From Gammaproteobacteria bacterium (lineage in GTDB: Bacteria > Pseudomonadota > Gammaproteobacteria > Steroidobacterales > Rariloculaceae), in the NCBI GenBank assembly GCA_022826245.1, contig JAJDVG010000018.1, forward strand, positions 1 to 64,000: DNA of 64,000 bases. The letters are read 5' to 3'. Each line of letters opens with the position of its first letter. Position 1 is the first letter of the stretch. Positions 20,269 to 29,322 of this stretch are shown piece after piece. The position numbers were made by a program, and so were the translations under genes. Below the pieces are notes generated by a model that did no database searches, had not been told where the DNA came from, and saw only the letters and a list, made by a program, of their open reading frames with translations.

Positions 20269-22164
20269 ATGGCGCTCGTCAAACCACCGTCCCGGACAAC
20301 CGTGTCGAAGCACCGGGGGAACTCAAGAACATCCGGACCCTGTGTAAGCTGCGTCTCGGCTTTGCGGCGCCGTTACGTTGCCATGGCAGTGTCCATGTCC
20401 GTTGCCGCTGTCTGCAACGCAGCGTTCGTTTCCGTCGTGACGGCTCAGCCAGTTGCCGAACGCCACGTTTTCTTTGGCGATCTGCATCTGCACACGAGCT
20501 ATTCTCTCGACGCCGCGGCCGTGAAGACCGAGACCACGCCGGACGACGCGTATCGGTTCGCCAAGGGTGAGCCCGTCAGGTATTACGACAGAACCGTCGT
20601 ACGCCACACGCCGCTTGATTTCCTCGCCGTGACCGACCATGCGGAATACCTCGGCAACGTTCAACTCGCGTTGCAGGGCGACATCGACCTGCCCGGCGAC
20701 GGCTGGCAACGGCTGTTCGCGCATGACGGCGGTCCGGTCATGTTCGAGTTCATGGCCCGGGTCAACCGCGGGCTGTTTGGAGAAGACACGCCTGGGCTCT
20801 CGAATCCGGCCCTCGTCGCCGGTCACTGGCGCGACATCATCGACGCGGCGGAACGTCATTACGAACCCGGACGATTCACGAGTTTCGTCGGATTCGAATA
20901 CTCGCCGAACATTCGGGCGACCCCATCGGCCCACCTGCATCGCAACGTCATTTTTCGCGGCCCGGACTACCCGGACATGCCGTTCGCGTCGACCGATTCC
21001 CTGAATCCCGAGTCGCTTTGGGCCTATGCCGACGCCAATCGAGAACGGGGCATCGATTCGCTCATGATCCCGCACAACACCAATATCAGTTACGGGCGGG
21101 CTTTCAGCTTCGAAGACGTGGACGGTGAGCCGATCGATGCCGAATACGCTGCAACCCGGGCGCGCAATGAGCCGCTGGTCGAAATCACGCAGAACAAGGG
21201 CACGACCGAAACGCGGCCTGAAATCTCGCCCGACGACGAGTTCGCCGACTTCGAACTGATCGACGCCGGCAGGGACCAGCCGGGCGGAAGTTACGTTCGG
21301 CCCGGTCTCCTGCGCGGTCTGGAAATTGCGGAGCGAATCGGGGTCAATCCTTTCGAACAGGGTTTCATCGGGTCGACGGATTTTCATTCCGGCCTTTCGA
21401 CAAGCGAAGAGGACAACTTCCCGGGCGCTTTGGGTCTCAGCGACAGTCACCGGGATCCGGTCATGATCCTGCAGGATCTTTCGCCGATCATCGGCAGCCC
21501 GCTGGCGGCGCTCAGTGCGTCGGGTATCGCCGGTGTGTGGGCCGAAGAAAATACCCGCGAGTCGATCTTCGATGCGCTTCGGAGGCGCGAGGCGTTTGCG
21601 ACGTCGGGACCGCTGATTCGGGTGCGCATGTTCGCCGGTTGGGGCGACGCCAATGAACTTGGGGACGGGCCCGACTGGGCCGGTCGGGCTTACGAGTGGG
21701 GCGTCCCGATGGGGGGCGCGCTTGCCGGGCGAGAAGAACCGCGGGGGCCGGAATTCGTCGTACACGCATCGAAAGATCCGTTCTCCGGCAACCTGGATCG
21801 GATCCAGATCGTCAAACTCTGGCGCCGTAACGGCCGCTCGTTCGAAAGGGTCTACGATGTCGCATGGTCGCCCGACCGCGCCGTCGACGACGCAACGGGC
21901 CGCCTGGAGCCCGTCGGCAATACGGTGGATGCCGAAACTGCTACCTACGAAAATACGATCGGGGCGGCAGAGCTCTTCGGGACGTGGCGCGATCCTGACT
22001 TCGATCCGGCCGAGAGAGCGCTCTACTACGCGCGCGTGATCGAGATACCGACACCGCGCTGGGCCACGTATCTGTCGGTCGAGAGCGGCGTTCCTCTGGG
22101 TGAAGGCATCCCGGCATGGCTTCAGGAGCGAGCCTGGACGTCGCCAGTCTATTACACGCCGTAA
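20269..22164 (+). CDS. DUF3604 family exported protein (paralogue 1)
   Basis: 631 residues from the ATG at 20269; starts at a TTG near 20361 or the ATG at 20383 would give a more usual signal peptide (RRRYVAMAVSMSVAAVCNAAFVSVVTAQ), so the start is uncertain. The mature protein begins HVFFGDLHLHTSYSLDA (His pair near residue 73), followed by TDHAEYLG, SFVGFEYS, PHNTN and GSTDFHSG. These His/Asp clusters resemble a PHP-like metal-dependent phosphoesterase or amidohydrolase site. The family is uncharacterised. It shares most motifs with the next gene, 14 bases downstream. Confidence 0.85.
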   Translation: MALVKPPSRTTVSKHRGNSRTSGPCVSCVSALRRRYVAMAVSMSVAAVCNAAFVSVVTAQPVAERHVFFGDLHLHTSYSLDAAAVKTETTPDDAYRFAKGEPVRYYDRTVVRHTPLDFLAVTDHAEYLGNVQLALQGDIDLPGDGWQRLFAHDGGPVMFEFMARVNRGLFGEDTPGLSNPALVAGHWRDIIDAAERHYEPGRFTSFVGFEYSPNIRATPSAHLHRNVIFRGPDYPDMPFASTDSLNPESLWAYADANRERGIDSLMIPHNTNISYGRAFSFEDVDGEPIDAEYAATRARNEPLVEITQNKGTTETRPEISPDDEFADFELIDAGRDQPGGSYVRPGLLRGLEIAERIGVNPFEQGFIGSTDFHSGLSTSEEDNFPGALGLSDSHRDPVMILQDLSPIIGSPLAALSASGIAGVWAEENTRESIFDALRRREAFATSGPLIRVRMFAGWGDANELGDGPDWAGRAYEWGVPMGGALAGREEPRGPEFVVHASKDPFSGNLDRIQIVKLWRRNGRSFERVYDVAWSPDRAVDDATGRLEPVGNTVDAETATYENTIGAAELFGTWRDPDFDPAERALYYARVIEIPTPRWATYLSVESGVPLGEGIPAWLQERAWTSPVYYTP

Positions 22165-22178
22165 GCCATGACCTGAAG

Positions 22179-24191
22179 ATGCCCAAAGATGCTGTCGCCG
22201 CAACGGTCGGCCGTCTGAATGCGCCGCGAAATCCTGTCGGCGCAATGCTCGTCGGTCTGAAGACGCTGCAGATCGCAGCCGTCGCGGCGGCCGCTGCCCC
22301 GAAGACGCCGCGCAACGCGGTCGCCACAGCGGTTGTTTGCCTGCTTGCGGCTTGTGGACAGGGGCGAGACGCCTTCGAGGACGGCAACGATCAGGCCCCG
22401 GCTACCGGGCTTGCCGATGAAGTCAATGCTGCGGCGATGCCCGAACAGGCAGAGGATCGGGTCATCCTCTGGGGCGACACCCATCTGCATACCCTGAACT
22501 CCACCGACGCTTACGAAAGCGGTATGGCCAACGCGGATATCGACACGGCGTTTCGCTATGCGAAGGGTTTCCCGGTCGTTCATCCGCGCACCGGTCTCAG
22601 GATCCGGATCGACGAGCCGCTCGATTTCCTTGTCGTTGCGGATCATGCGGAAATGCTCGGCATGTTCCCGCGGCTTCGGGACCGCGATCCCGACGTGCTC
22701 GCAACCGCGGGCGGACAGGAGCTGTTGGCGCTCTTTGAGGAGGGAGCGGACACGGCTTTCGGCGCTCTCGTCAGGCTGGCGGTGGACCCGACGGACAGCG
22801 CCATTGCCGACGACTTGAACGCGCCGTCGATACGGCAGACGAGCTGGGATGCTCAGGTCGATGCCGCGGAGCGTCACAACGACCCCGGGAACTTCACGGC
22901 GCTCAACGGCTGGGAGTGGAGTTCGACCCCGGGCGGTCTGAATCTGCACCGGGTGGTCTTCACGCCGGCCGATGCCGATACGGCCAGGCAGTTCCTGCCG
23001 TTCAGCAATTTCGACAGCATCGACCCGGAAGACCTGTGGGCGTATCTGCGTGACGTACGCGAGCGCACGGGCACCGACTTTGTCGCCATACCTCACAACT
23101 CCAACCTCTCGAACGGACTCATGTTTCAGACGGTGCGCGAGGGCGGACTCCCGTTCGAATCCGACTATGCTCGCGAGCGCATGGCCTGGGAACCGGTCGT
23201 CGAGATAACGCAGTACAAGGGAACGTCGGAGACCCATCCGGCACTCTCGCCCACGGACGAGTTTGCCGACTTCGAGATTCGGAACATTCTGCTGACGGGC
23301 GCTCCGGCGATGCCGGAACCCGGTTCATACGTTCGCAGCGCGCTGCTCCAGGGTCTGTCTCAGGAAGCCGATATCGGCGTCAATCCGTTCCAGTTCGGGC
23401 TGATCGGCGCCAGCGACAGTCACACCGGGTTCGCGTCCGTCACGGAAACCGACTTCCTCGGCAAGTCGGGGGAGGATCTGCTGCCGGAGGAACGCGCTGC
23501 CGGGAATCTGGGCGACGTCTTCGGCGGCTGGCAGGTTTCCGCGTCGGGTCTCGCGGCCGTCTGGGCCGACCGAAACGACCGCCAAGCCGTTTTCGACGCG
23601 TTCAAGCGGCGCGAAGTGTACGCGACGACGGGGCCGCGCATCGCCCTGCGCCTGTTCGCCGGTTACGACTTCGCGCCGGGCGATGAGGATGCCCGCGATC
23701 TGGGCATGGAAGGCTATCGGCGGGGCGTGCCGATGGGCGGCCTGCTGCTCCCCGCGGAAGACGGCGCCGCTCCGGCATTCGTCATCGCGGCGGCAAGGGA
23801 CCCGGCTTCGGCACTGCTCGACCGGATTCAGGTGGTCAAGGGGTGGCGCGATGCCGCAGGCGCTCTTCACGAGAGAATTTTCGACGTTGCCTGGTCCGGC
23901 CAACGTGAAGTCGGCGCCGACGGCAACCTCGAACCGGTTGGCGACACCGTCGACTCGGCAACGTCACGGTACACGAACACCATCGGTGCGGCGGAACTCG
24001 CGGCGCATTGGCGCGACCCTGAATTCGATCCGGCGGAAGCGGCGTTTTACTACGTTCGCGTGCTCGAGATCCCGACGCCGCGCCACCACGTCTCCGAAGC
24101 GCTGGCGCTTGGACTGGATCCGGCGGCGCTGGACTTCGCGACAACGATCCAGGAACGCGCGTTTTCGTCTCCCGTATGGTATTCGCCGTGA
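22179..24191 (+). CDS. DUF3604 family lipoprotein (paralogue 2)
   Basis: 670 residues from an ATG at 22179. A lipobox LLAAC lies near residue 60, unusually deep, after a stretch built from degenerate 42-base repeats, so the true start may be later. The DUF3604 body has GDTHLHTLNSTDA, VADHAEMLG, NGWEWSS, PHNSN and GASDSHTGF. The C-terminal third pairs closely with paralogue 1 (FDAFKRREVYATTGP, DRIQVVKGW, NTIGAAELAAHWRDPEFDPAEAAFYYVRVLEIPTP, in pieces). It is probably membrane anchored in the periplasm. Its stop shares one base with the start of the foldase gene. Confidence 0.85.
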   Translation: MPKDAVAATVGRLNAPRNPVGAMLVGLKTLQIAAVAAAAAPKTPRNAVATAVVCLLAACGQGRDAFEDGNDQAPATGLADEVNAAAMPEQAEDRVILWGDTHLHTLNSTDAYESGMANADIDTAFRYAKGFPVVHPRTGLRIRIDEPLDFLVVADHAEMLGMFPRLRDRDPDVLATAGGQELLALFEEGADTAFGALVRLAVDPTDSAIADDLNAPSIRQTSWDAQVDAAERHNDPGNFTALNGWEWSSTPGGLNLHRVVFTPADADTARQFLPFSNFDSIDPEDLWAYLRDVRERTGTDFVAIPHNSNLSNGLMFQTVREGGLPFESDYARERMAWEPVVEITQYKGTSETHPALSPTDEFADFEIRNILLTGAPAMPEPGSYVRSALLQGLSQEADIGVNPFQFGLIGASDSHTGFASVTETDFLGKSGEDLLPEERAAGNLGDVFGGWQVSASGLAAVWADRNDRQAVFDAFKRREVYATTGPRIALRLFAGYDFAPGDEDARDLGMEGYRRGVPMGGLLLPAEDGAAPAFVIAAARDPASALLDRIQVVKGWRDAAGALHERIFDVAWSGQREVGADGNLEPVGDTVDSATSRYTNTIGAAELAAHWRDPEFDPAEAAFYYVRVLEIPTPRHHVSEALALGLDPAALDFATTIQERAFSSPVWYSP

Positions 24192-25063
24192 TGCTGCGCA
24201 AGTTCATCAGTGAGCCGTTGACCCACTTCCTGCTGGCCGGGGCGTTACTCTTCGTCATTGTTTCGCTGTCGCAGGGGCTCCGTGACGACGATCGCACGAT
24301 CACAGTCACCGAGGACGATCTCCTGGAATACTTGCAGGGCCGCGCGCAGGTTTACGATGAAGAGACGTTCGCCGAACTCGTCGATTCGATGTCCGCGGAC
24401 GAGCGCCAGGCGCTGATTCTGGACGTTGCGAGCCAGGAAGCCCTCTACCGCGAGGGTCTGGCCATCAGCCTGCCGGATGTCGACCCGCTGGTGCGTCTGC
24501 GCACGGTTCAGCAGATGCGCCTGTTGCTGATGGAGGAGGCTGCCGCAAACGTCTCGATTGGCGATCGGGACATTGAACGTCATTACGATGAACATCGTGA
24601 CGACTACCGCGTGCCGCCGCGGATCACGTTCACCCACGTGTTCGTCAACGCGAGAGAGGGCGCCGATCGGAGTACGGCGAGGGCGCGAGCATTGCTCGGT
24701 GAACTGCGCGCCAGCGACGTTCCGGCCACGCAAAGCGGCCGGCATGGCGACCGCTTCCTGTATCAGCGCAACTATGCCGACGTGAGCGATCGGCAGGTGC
24801 GATCGCATTTCGGCGACGGTTTCGCAGCCGAGGTGTTCGAACTGGCTCCCGGCGAGTGGAGCGATCCCCTGGCTTCCGATCACGGCTGGCACCTGGTGTT
24901 CGTCACCAGGAAAGCGGGAGCGCGCCTACCCGAGCTTGCGGAGATCGCCGAGCGCGTGCGCGACGACGCGCTGGCGGCGAAACGCGAAGCCGCAGCGCGT
25001 GAAGCGCTCGAGTCGTTGCTGGATGAGTACGAAGTCGTTGTCGCCGTTGACGCGTCGCAATGA
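24191..25063 (+). CDS. Membrane-anchored parvulin-type peptidyl-prolyl isomerase
   Basis: 290 residues. One N-terminal membrane segment (FLLAGALLFVIVSLSQG) anchors it to the inner membrane with the rest outside. A SurA/PpiC-like helical N-domain is followed by a parvulin core: RITFTHVFVNAR, the FGDGFAAEVFELAPGEWSDPLASDHGWHLVFVTRK block in pieces, with the conserved S-x-x-G-WH end. It probably folds or chaperones exported proteins; in this operon the natural clients are the two DUF3604 proteins or the HupE protein. Start and stop overlap both neighbours (TGATG and ATGA), a sign of strict co-production. Confidence 0.88.
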   Translation: MLRKFISEPLTHFLLAGALLFVIVSLSQGLRDDDRTITVTEDDLLEYLQGRAQVYDEETFAELVDSMSADERQALILDVASQEALYREGLAISLPDVDPLVRLRTVQQMRLLLMEEAAANVSIGDRDIERHYDEHRDDYRVPPRITFTHVFVNAREGADRSTARARALLGELRASDVPATQSGRHGDRFLYQRNYADVSDRQVRSHFGDGFAAEVFELAPGEWSDPLASDHGWHLVFVTRKAGARLPELAEIAERVRDDALAAKREAAAREALESLLDEYEVVVAVDASQ

Positions 25064-26049
25064 TGGCCGGTCGCGTTCTCGCCCTGATCCTGTGCATGTT
25101 GGTGTCGATCTCCGTGCGCGCGGACGACAGCCGCCCTTTGATGGTGATCATCGCGGCGCAGGGCGATGGCGTTTATCGCACGACCTGGAAACTGCCGGTC
25201 AACATAGAGCCCCGGCACCTGCCGCAACTCGTCGCGCCGGTCGGCTGCGAGATCGCCGGCGACCGCAGGTCGTGGTCCGATGCCCTTGGGTATTGGGCCG
25301 AAGAACAATGGCGCTGCGAGAACGGTCTGTCCGGCGCCGCCGTCGCGATCGATTACCCGTTCGCGAACCCGAACCTGGCGACGATTGCCCGCGTCAGATC
25401 GGAGGACAACGCCGAAAGGACGCTGTTCGCCCCGCCGCGGGAATCGCGACTGCTGATTCCGTCGGACAACCGCGGCGGCAACATCTTCGCCGACTTTCTG
25501 GTGCTCGGTTTCGAGCACATCTGGAAGGGGCTGGACCACCTTCTGTTCGTTGGCGGACTGATCTTCATTGCGCGAACCCGACGCGCGGTGATTACGACCA
25601 TCACCGGGTTCACGATCGCCCACTCGATCACGCTGGCGCTTTCGGCGCTCGACATGGTCCGGCTGCCGATCGCTGCGATCGAGAGCGCCATCGCGTTGAG
25701 CATAGTTTTTCTCGCGATCGAGATCGTCAAGGGTCCGCGCGATACGCTGACCTGGCGGAGGCCACTCGTCGTGTCCGGCAGCTTCGGTCTCTTGCACGGT
25801 TTCGGATTTGCCGCCGTGTTGCGCGAGATCGGTTTGCCTCAGGCGGGACTGGTGCAAGGCCTTTTCGCGTTCAATGTCGGCATAGAATTGGGTCAGATTC
25901 TGTTCGCGGCAGTCCTGATATCGATTCTTGCCGCAGTGCGGCGCATCCCTGTGGGCCGTCTGCGGGTCGATCTCGCACAGCGCCTTGCCGGCTACGCCAT
26001 TGGCGTAACATCGAGTTTCTGGCTGATCACCAGGGTGCTCGTTACGTGA
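25060..26049 (+). CDS. HupE/UreJ family membrane protein with exported N-terminal domain
   Basis: 329 residues. A signal peptide (VLALILCMLVSISVRA) leads to a roughly 120-residue exported region. A six-helix membrane part starts near residue 140: GFEHIWKGLDHLLFVGGLIF, TITGFTIAHSITLALSAL, SFGLLHGFGFAAVL and FNVGIELGQILFA. The repeated His and Glu in these helices are typical of HupE/UreJ_2 proteins, which are linked to nickel or cobalt movement in characterised relatives. The role here is unknown. No hydrogenase or urease genes are near, so the partner is more likely the DUF3604 proteins, which carry metal-site-like motifs. It overlaps the foldase gene by four bases. Confidence 0.85.
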   Translation: MMAGRVLALILCMLVSISVRADDSRPLMVIIAAQGDGVYRTTWKLPVNIEPRHLPQLVAPVGCEIAGDRRSWSDALGYWAEEQWRCENGLSGAAVAIDYPFANPNLATIARVRSEDNAERTLFAPPRESRLLIPSDNRGGNIFADFLVLGFEHIWKGLDHLLFVGGLIFIARTRRAVITTITGFTIAHSITLALSALDMVRLPIAAIESAIALSIVFLAIEIVKGPRDTLTWRRPLVVSGSFGLLHGFGFAAVLREIGLPQAGLVQGLFAFNVGIELGQILFAAVLISILAAVRRIPVGRLRVDLAQRLAGYAIGVTSSFWLITRVLVT

Positions 26050-26143
26050 CGACAGCCAGTTGATACTGACGATCCGGTGTGCCGTCTCGGCAATCCTTCC
26101 GGAATTTCGGGCTAAACTCGCGAGAGCGATGACAGGAGCGCGT

Positions 26144-27160
26144 ATGAGAAACGACACTCCATGGGTCCTGGCGGTCCTGCTGTTCGGCGCGACAGCGAAT
26201 GCCCATCACAGCGATGCCGCGCTCGACATGAATGCCCGGGTCGCCTTCCGGGGCACGGTCAGCGAATACAGCATGCGGAATCCGCACAGCTACTTCACGG
26301 TCGACGTGACGGGCGACGACGGTACGGCGGTGACCTGGACGGTACAGATGGCCTCTGCGATCTCGATCCGGCGCAGCGGGTGGACGCCCGACTCGCTGGC
26401 TGTCGGCGACGAGGTCAGCGTCGCGGTGCGTCCGGCCCGGGACGGTCGAGCCTACGGCCTGCTCGCGGCGATAGAGAAGGACGGCGTAGCGATCTCCAAC
26501 GAACGCGTGTCGGGACGCGTAACGGCGAGCACGACGACGATCGAGGGTCGTTGGTTCATCGACCGCGAAAGCCTCGGCGACGATTATCCCGGCGGCCTTG
26601 ACCAGCTCATGGCGCGCGAGCTGACGTTGACGGAAGCCGGCCGCGCGGCGCAGGCCGCATTCGATCAGAATGCAGACGACAACCCCGAGCTTGCGTGCCT
26701 TTCGAAACCGACGCCGGGCGGACTCGTTTATACCGACCTCTATCCCATGGAGATCGAATTCCTCGATGGCGGCGAGATCATCGTGATCCGCAGCCAGTAT
26801 TTCGATCAGGAGCGGATCGTTTACATGGACGGACGGCCGCACCCGTCGGACGAGCGGATGTATGAGGGCCATTCGATCGGCTGGTGGGAGGACGATGTGC
26901 TCGTCGTCGATACGGTCAATTTTACCGACAATCGCTCGCCCTACCAGAACGGCATACCCTCGGGCGCGCAAAAGCATGTCGTCGAGCGCTATCGGCTCCA
27001 CTCCGACGGCACGCGTTTGCGCGTCGAGTTCACGCTCGAGGACCCCGAGTACATCGTCGGTTCCATGACGCACGCACGCGACCTGGTGTATTCGCCGGAG
27101 ATGGACATGACACCCTTCAACTGCGATCTGGAAACGACACGGCGGTTCGTGCCGAGGTAG
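26144..27160 (+). CDS. DUF6152 domain fused to a second secreted domain
   Basis: 338 residues from an ATG at 26144 with AGGAG seven bases upstream. A signal peptide ends NAHHS. Residues about 20-120 are a DUF6152 domain (AHHSDAALDMNARVAFRGTV, MRNPHSYFTVDV, RRSGWTPDSLAVGDEV). Residues about 125-338 align with the separate protein at 2321-3022 (VYMDGRPHP, GHSIGWWEDDVLVV, EFTLEDPEYIVGSM). It is therefore a natural fusion of two families encoded side by side elsewhere in this window. No catalytic motif is recognised. The gene starts 94 bases after the HupE gene and may be a separate unit. Confidence 0.85.
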   Translation: MRNDTPWVLAVLLFGATANAHHSDAALDMNARVAFRGTVSEYSMRNPHSYFTVDVTGDDGTAVTWTVQMASAISIRRSGWTPDSLAVGDEVSVAVRPARDGRAYGLLAAIEKDGVAISNERVSGRVTASTTTIEGRWFIDRESLGDDYPGGLDQLMARELTLTEAGRAAQAAFDQNADDNPELACLSKPTPGGLVYTDLYPMEIEFLDGGEIIVIRSQYFDQERIVYMDGRPHPSDERMYEGHSIGWWEDDVLVVDTVNFTDNRSPYQNGIPSGAQKHVVERYRLHSDGTRLRVEFTLEDPEYIVGSMTHARDLVYSPEMDMTPFNCDLETTRRFVPR

Positions 27161-27261
27161 CGGGTCCGGCCTCCGGCGCCTGTCGCGCCAGTGAATGGCT
27201 GCGAATGCCGGTCGACGACCGGTAGAATCGGGTTTCTGCCCGCATGCTCTAGGAGAAAACC

Positions 27262-27615
27262 ATGGAACTGGCCGACCGCCAATGCGTACCCTGTCGAGGC
27301 GGTGTCCCGCCGATGGCTTCGGAGGACGCCGAAGCTCTGCTCGCGGAACTCGGCGGGGGCTGGACGCTGAACTCCGCCGGCCATCTCGAACGCGCGTATC
27401 CGTTCGGGAATTTCGTTGCGGCGATGGACTTCGCGAACCGCGTGACGGAAATCGCCGAAGAGCAGGCCCATCATCCGGACCTCTACGTCCGCTGGGGCCA
27501 GTGCACAGTCGAGATATGGACCCACAAGATCAGCGGCCTGACCGAGAGCGACTTCTACCTCGCCGCGAAGATCGATCGGGCGTGGACCCGGGGGCTCGAG
27601 GAACAAACCGGCTGA
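27262..27615 (+). CDS. phhB: Pterin-4a-carbinolamine dehydratase
   Basis: 117 residues. The motif EEQAHHPDLYVRWGQCTVEIWTH (pieces) followed by SGLTESDFYLAAKID is the PCD/DCoH active-site signature, with the His-His pair and the final His. The enzyme dehydrates 4a-hydroxytetrahydrobiopterin to recycle the pterin cofactor of phenylalanine hydroxylase. No hydroxylase gene is nearby, and many bacteria use the protein with other pterin or molybdopterin enzymes. The N-terminus (CVPCRGGVPPMASEDAEAL) is the usual form of the short bacterial family. A TAGAAT box at 27223-27228 may be its -10 element. It is convergent with the lactate permease. Confidence 0.93.
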   Translation: MELADRQCVPCRGGVPPMASEDAEALLAELGGGWTLNSAGHLERAYPFGNFVAAMDFANRVTEIAEEQAHHPDLYVRWGQCTVEIWTHKISGLTESDFYLAAKIDRAWTRGLEEQTG

Positions 27616-27621
27616 CGAGTA

Positions 27622-27646
27622 CCCGGCTCGTTAGCGGTGGGCCGGG
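27622..27646. terminator. Possible weak bidirectional terminator stem
   Basis: CCCGGC at 27622-27627 can pair with GCCGGG at 27641-27646 across 13 bases, between the convergent pterin dehydratase and lactate permease stops. The stem is short and has no T-tract, so this is a weak candidate only. Confidence 0.25.
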
Positions 27647-27648
27647 CG

Positions 27649-29256
27649 TTACAGGTAGGCGTAGATCGCCGTCAATCCGCCGATCACGCTCGCCAGGAAG
27701 ATGCTGTGCCGGAACGTGAAGCGGAATAGCTGACCTTCCTGGCTGCGCGCCATTCCGGTGGCGGCCACGGCGACCGCGAGACTCTGCAGGCTGATCATCT
27801 TGCCCATCACGCCGCCGGCGGAGTTCGCCGACGCCATGATGGCCGGGTCGAGGCCGAGTTCTCTGGCTGTGACGACCTGCAGGTTGCCGAAGAGCGCATT
27901 CGCCGACGTGTCGCTGCCCGTCAGGAAGACGCCGAGCCAGCCGAGCATCGCGCTGAAGTAAGGGAAGAGCGCCCCTGTCGCGGCGAAGGCGAGGCCGAGG
28001 GTTACGGTGGCGCCCGAGTAGTTCATCAGGAAGGCGAGACCGAGTACCGAGGCGATCGTCAGCAGCGAGAAGAAAAGTTGCTGGACGACGGCTCCGAGCA
28101 GCTTGATGTAGGTCAGCACCGGCATGCGCAGCAGCAGCGCCGCGGCCATGGTCGCGAACGCACAGGCGGTGCCGGCGGCGGAGAGCCAGTTCAGGTTGTA
28201 GACGGCCGCGTAGGGCGCGGGCGACTCGACGACCGGCTGCACACGTTCGACGGCGTTGTGCAGTCCCGGCCATTCGATCGCGACCGACACGGTGTTCAGC
28301 ACGCGCGCGCCCCAGCCGCTGCCCCAGAGCAGCACGAAGAATACGAGGAACAGGTACGGCGACCAGGCGAGCAGCGTCGGGCCGAGCCCGTGCTTCTTGA
28401 CGGTCGTCACGACCTCGGAATCGCCCTCGAGATGGAACTCGTCGGACGGTTGCCAGACCTTGAACAGAACGACGAGGGCGATGATCGCGGTCAAGGCCGC
28501 GATGATATCGACGAGTTCCGGGCCGAAGGTGCTTGAGATGAACAGTTGCATTGAGGCGAAAGCGACGCCGCAGACGATGGCCGCGGGCAGCACGCCGTTC
28601 AATGCCCGAAAGCCGCCCATGACCCAGACCAGGTAACCCGGGATGAATACCGAGATCGGCGCACAGATTCTGCCGACCCAGGTGCTCAGGAGCGCTTCGT
28701 CGAGGCCCGTGATGCCCGCAAGGGTAATGACGGGGATGCCGATCGAACCGAATGCGACCGGAGCGGTATTGGCCAGCAGACAGATGCCCGCGGCGAAGAA
28801 CGGCGAGAATCCGAGCCCCGTCAGCATGGCTGCCGCGACGGCAACGGGCGTGCCGAAGCCCGCGCCGCCCTCGATGAACGCCCCGAATGCGAACGCGATG
28901 AGCATGGCCTGCAGGCGCCGGTCGTGCGTAAGTCCGCCGATCGAGTCCTTGATGATCTCGAAATTGCCGGTCTCGAGCGTGATCCGGTACAGCACGATCG
29001 CCCAGTAGACGATCCAGCCGATAGGGAAAAGGCCAAAAGCCGCGCCATATATGGTGGAGCTCACCGCGAGCGAGCCTGGCATACCGTATACGCCGATAGA
29101 GACGACCGCGGCCGCGGCGAGGCCCGAGAGCGCCGCGATCCAGGCAGGCCGGCGCAGGACGCCGATCAGCAGCAGCAGGACGAATATGGGAAGGGCGGCT
29201 GCGAGCGCCGACCAGGCAAGGCTATCCGCTATCGGTAGGTACTCCTGCTGCCACAT
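27649..29256 (-). CDS. lldP: L-lactate permease family transporter
   Basis: 535 residues with about 13 membrane segments. It carries LctP-family motifs: FGLFPIGWIVYWAIVLYRITLETG, FGAFIEGGAGFGTPVAVAAAML, LLANTAPVAFGSIGIPV, GVFLTGSDTSANALFGNLQV and SANSAGGVMGKMISLQSLAVA. It imports lactate or glycolate together with protons. The length equals the usual family length. No lactate dehydrogenase gene is adjacent. The upstream gene on the same strand encodes a single-span membrane protein, separated by 66 bases, which may be co-transcribed. Confidence 0.93.
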   Translation of the reverse strand: MWQQEYLPIADSLAWSALAAALPIFVLLLLIGVLRRPAWIAALSGLAAAAVVSIGVYGMPGSLAVSSTIYGAAFGLFPIGWIVYWAIVLYRITLETGNFEIIKDSIGGLTHDRRLQAMLIAFAFGAFIEGGAGFGTPVAVAAAMLTGLGFSPFFAAGICLLANTAPVAFGSIGIPVITLAGITGLDEALLSTWVGRICAPISVFIPGYLVWVMGGFRALNGVLPAAIVCGVAFASMQLFISSTFGPELVDIIAALTAIIALVVLFKVWQPSDEFHLEGDSEVVTTVKKHGLGPTLLAWSPYLFLVFFVLLWGSGWGARVLNTVSVAIEWPGLHNAVERVQPVVESPAPYAAVYNLNWLSAAGTACAFATMAAALLLRMPVLTYIKLLGAVVQQLFFSLLTIASVLGLAFLMNYSGATVTLGLAFAATGALFPYFSAMLGWLGVFLTGSDTSANALFGNLQVVTARELGLDPAIMASANSAGGVMGKMISLQSLAVAVAATGMARSQEGQLFRFTFRHSIFLASVIGGLTAIYAYL

Positions 29257-29322
29257 GTAGGGGTCTCCCTGAGAGTTGTTATTCGTTTGGATGCGGCGGC
29301 GGGCGCGGCTGCGCCAGCACGA

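Noticed and set aside
25060-26049. Nickel/hydrogenase or urease accessory role for the HupE protein
   Set aside because: No hydrogenase or urease genes are present in the window; the operon context points elsewhere.
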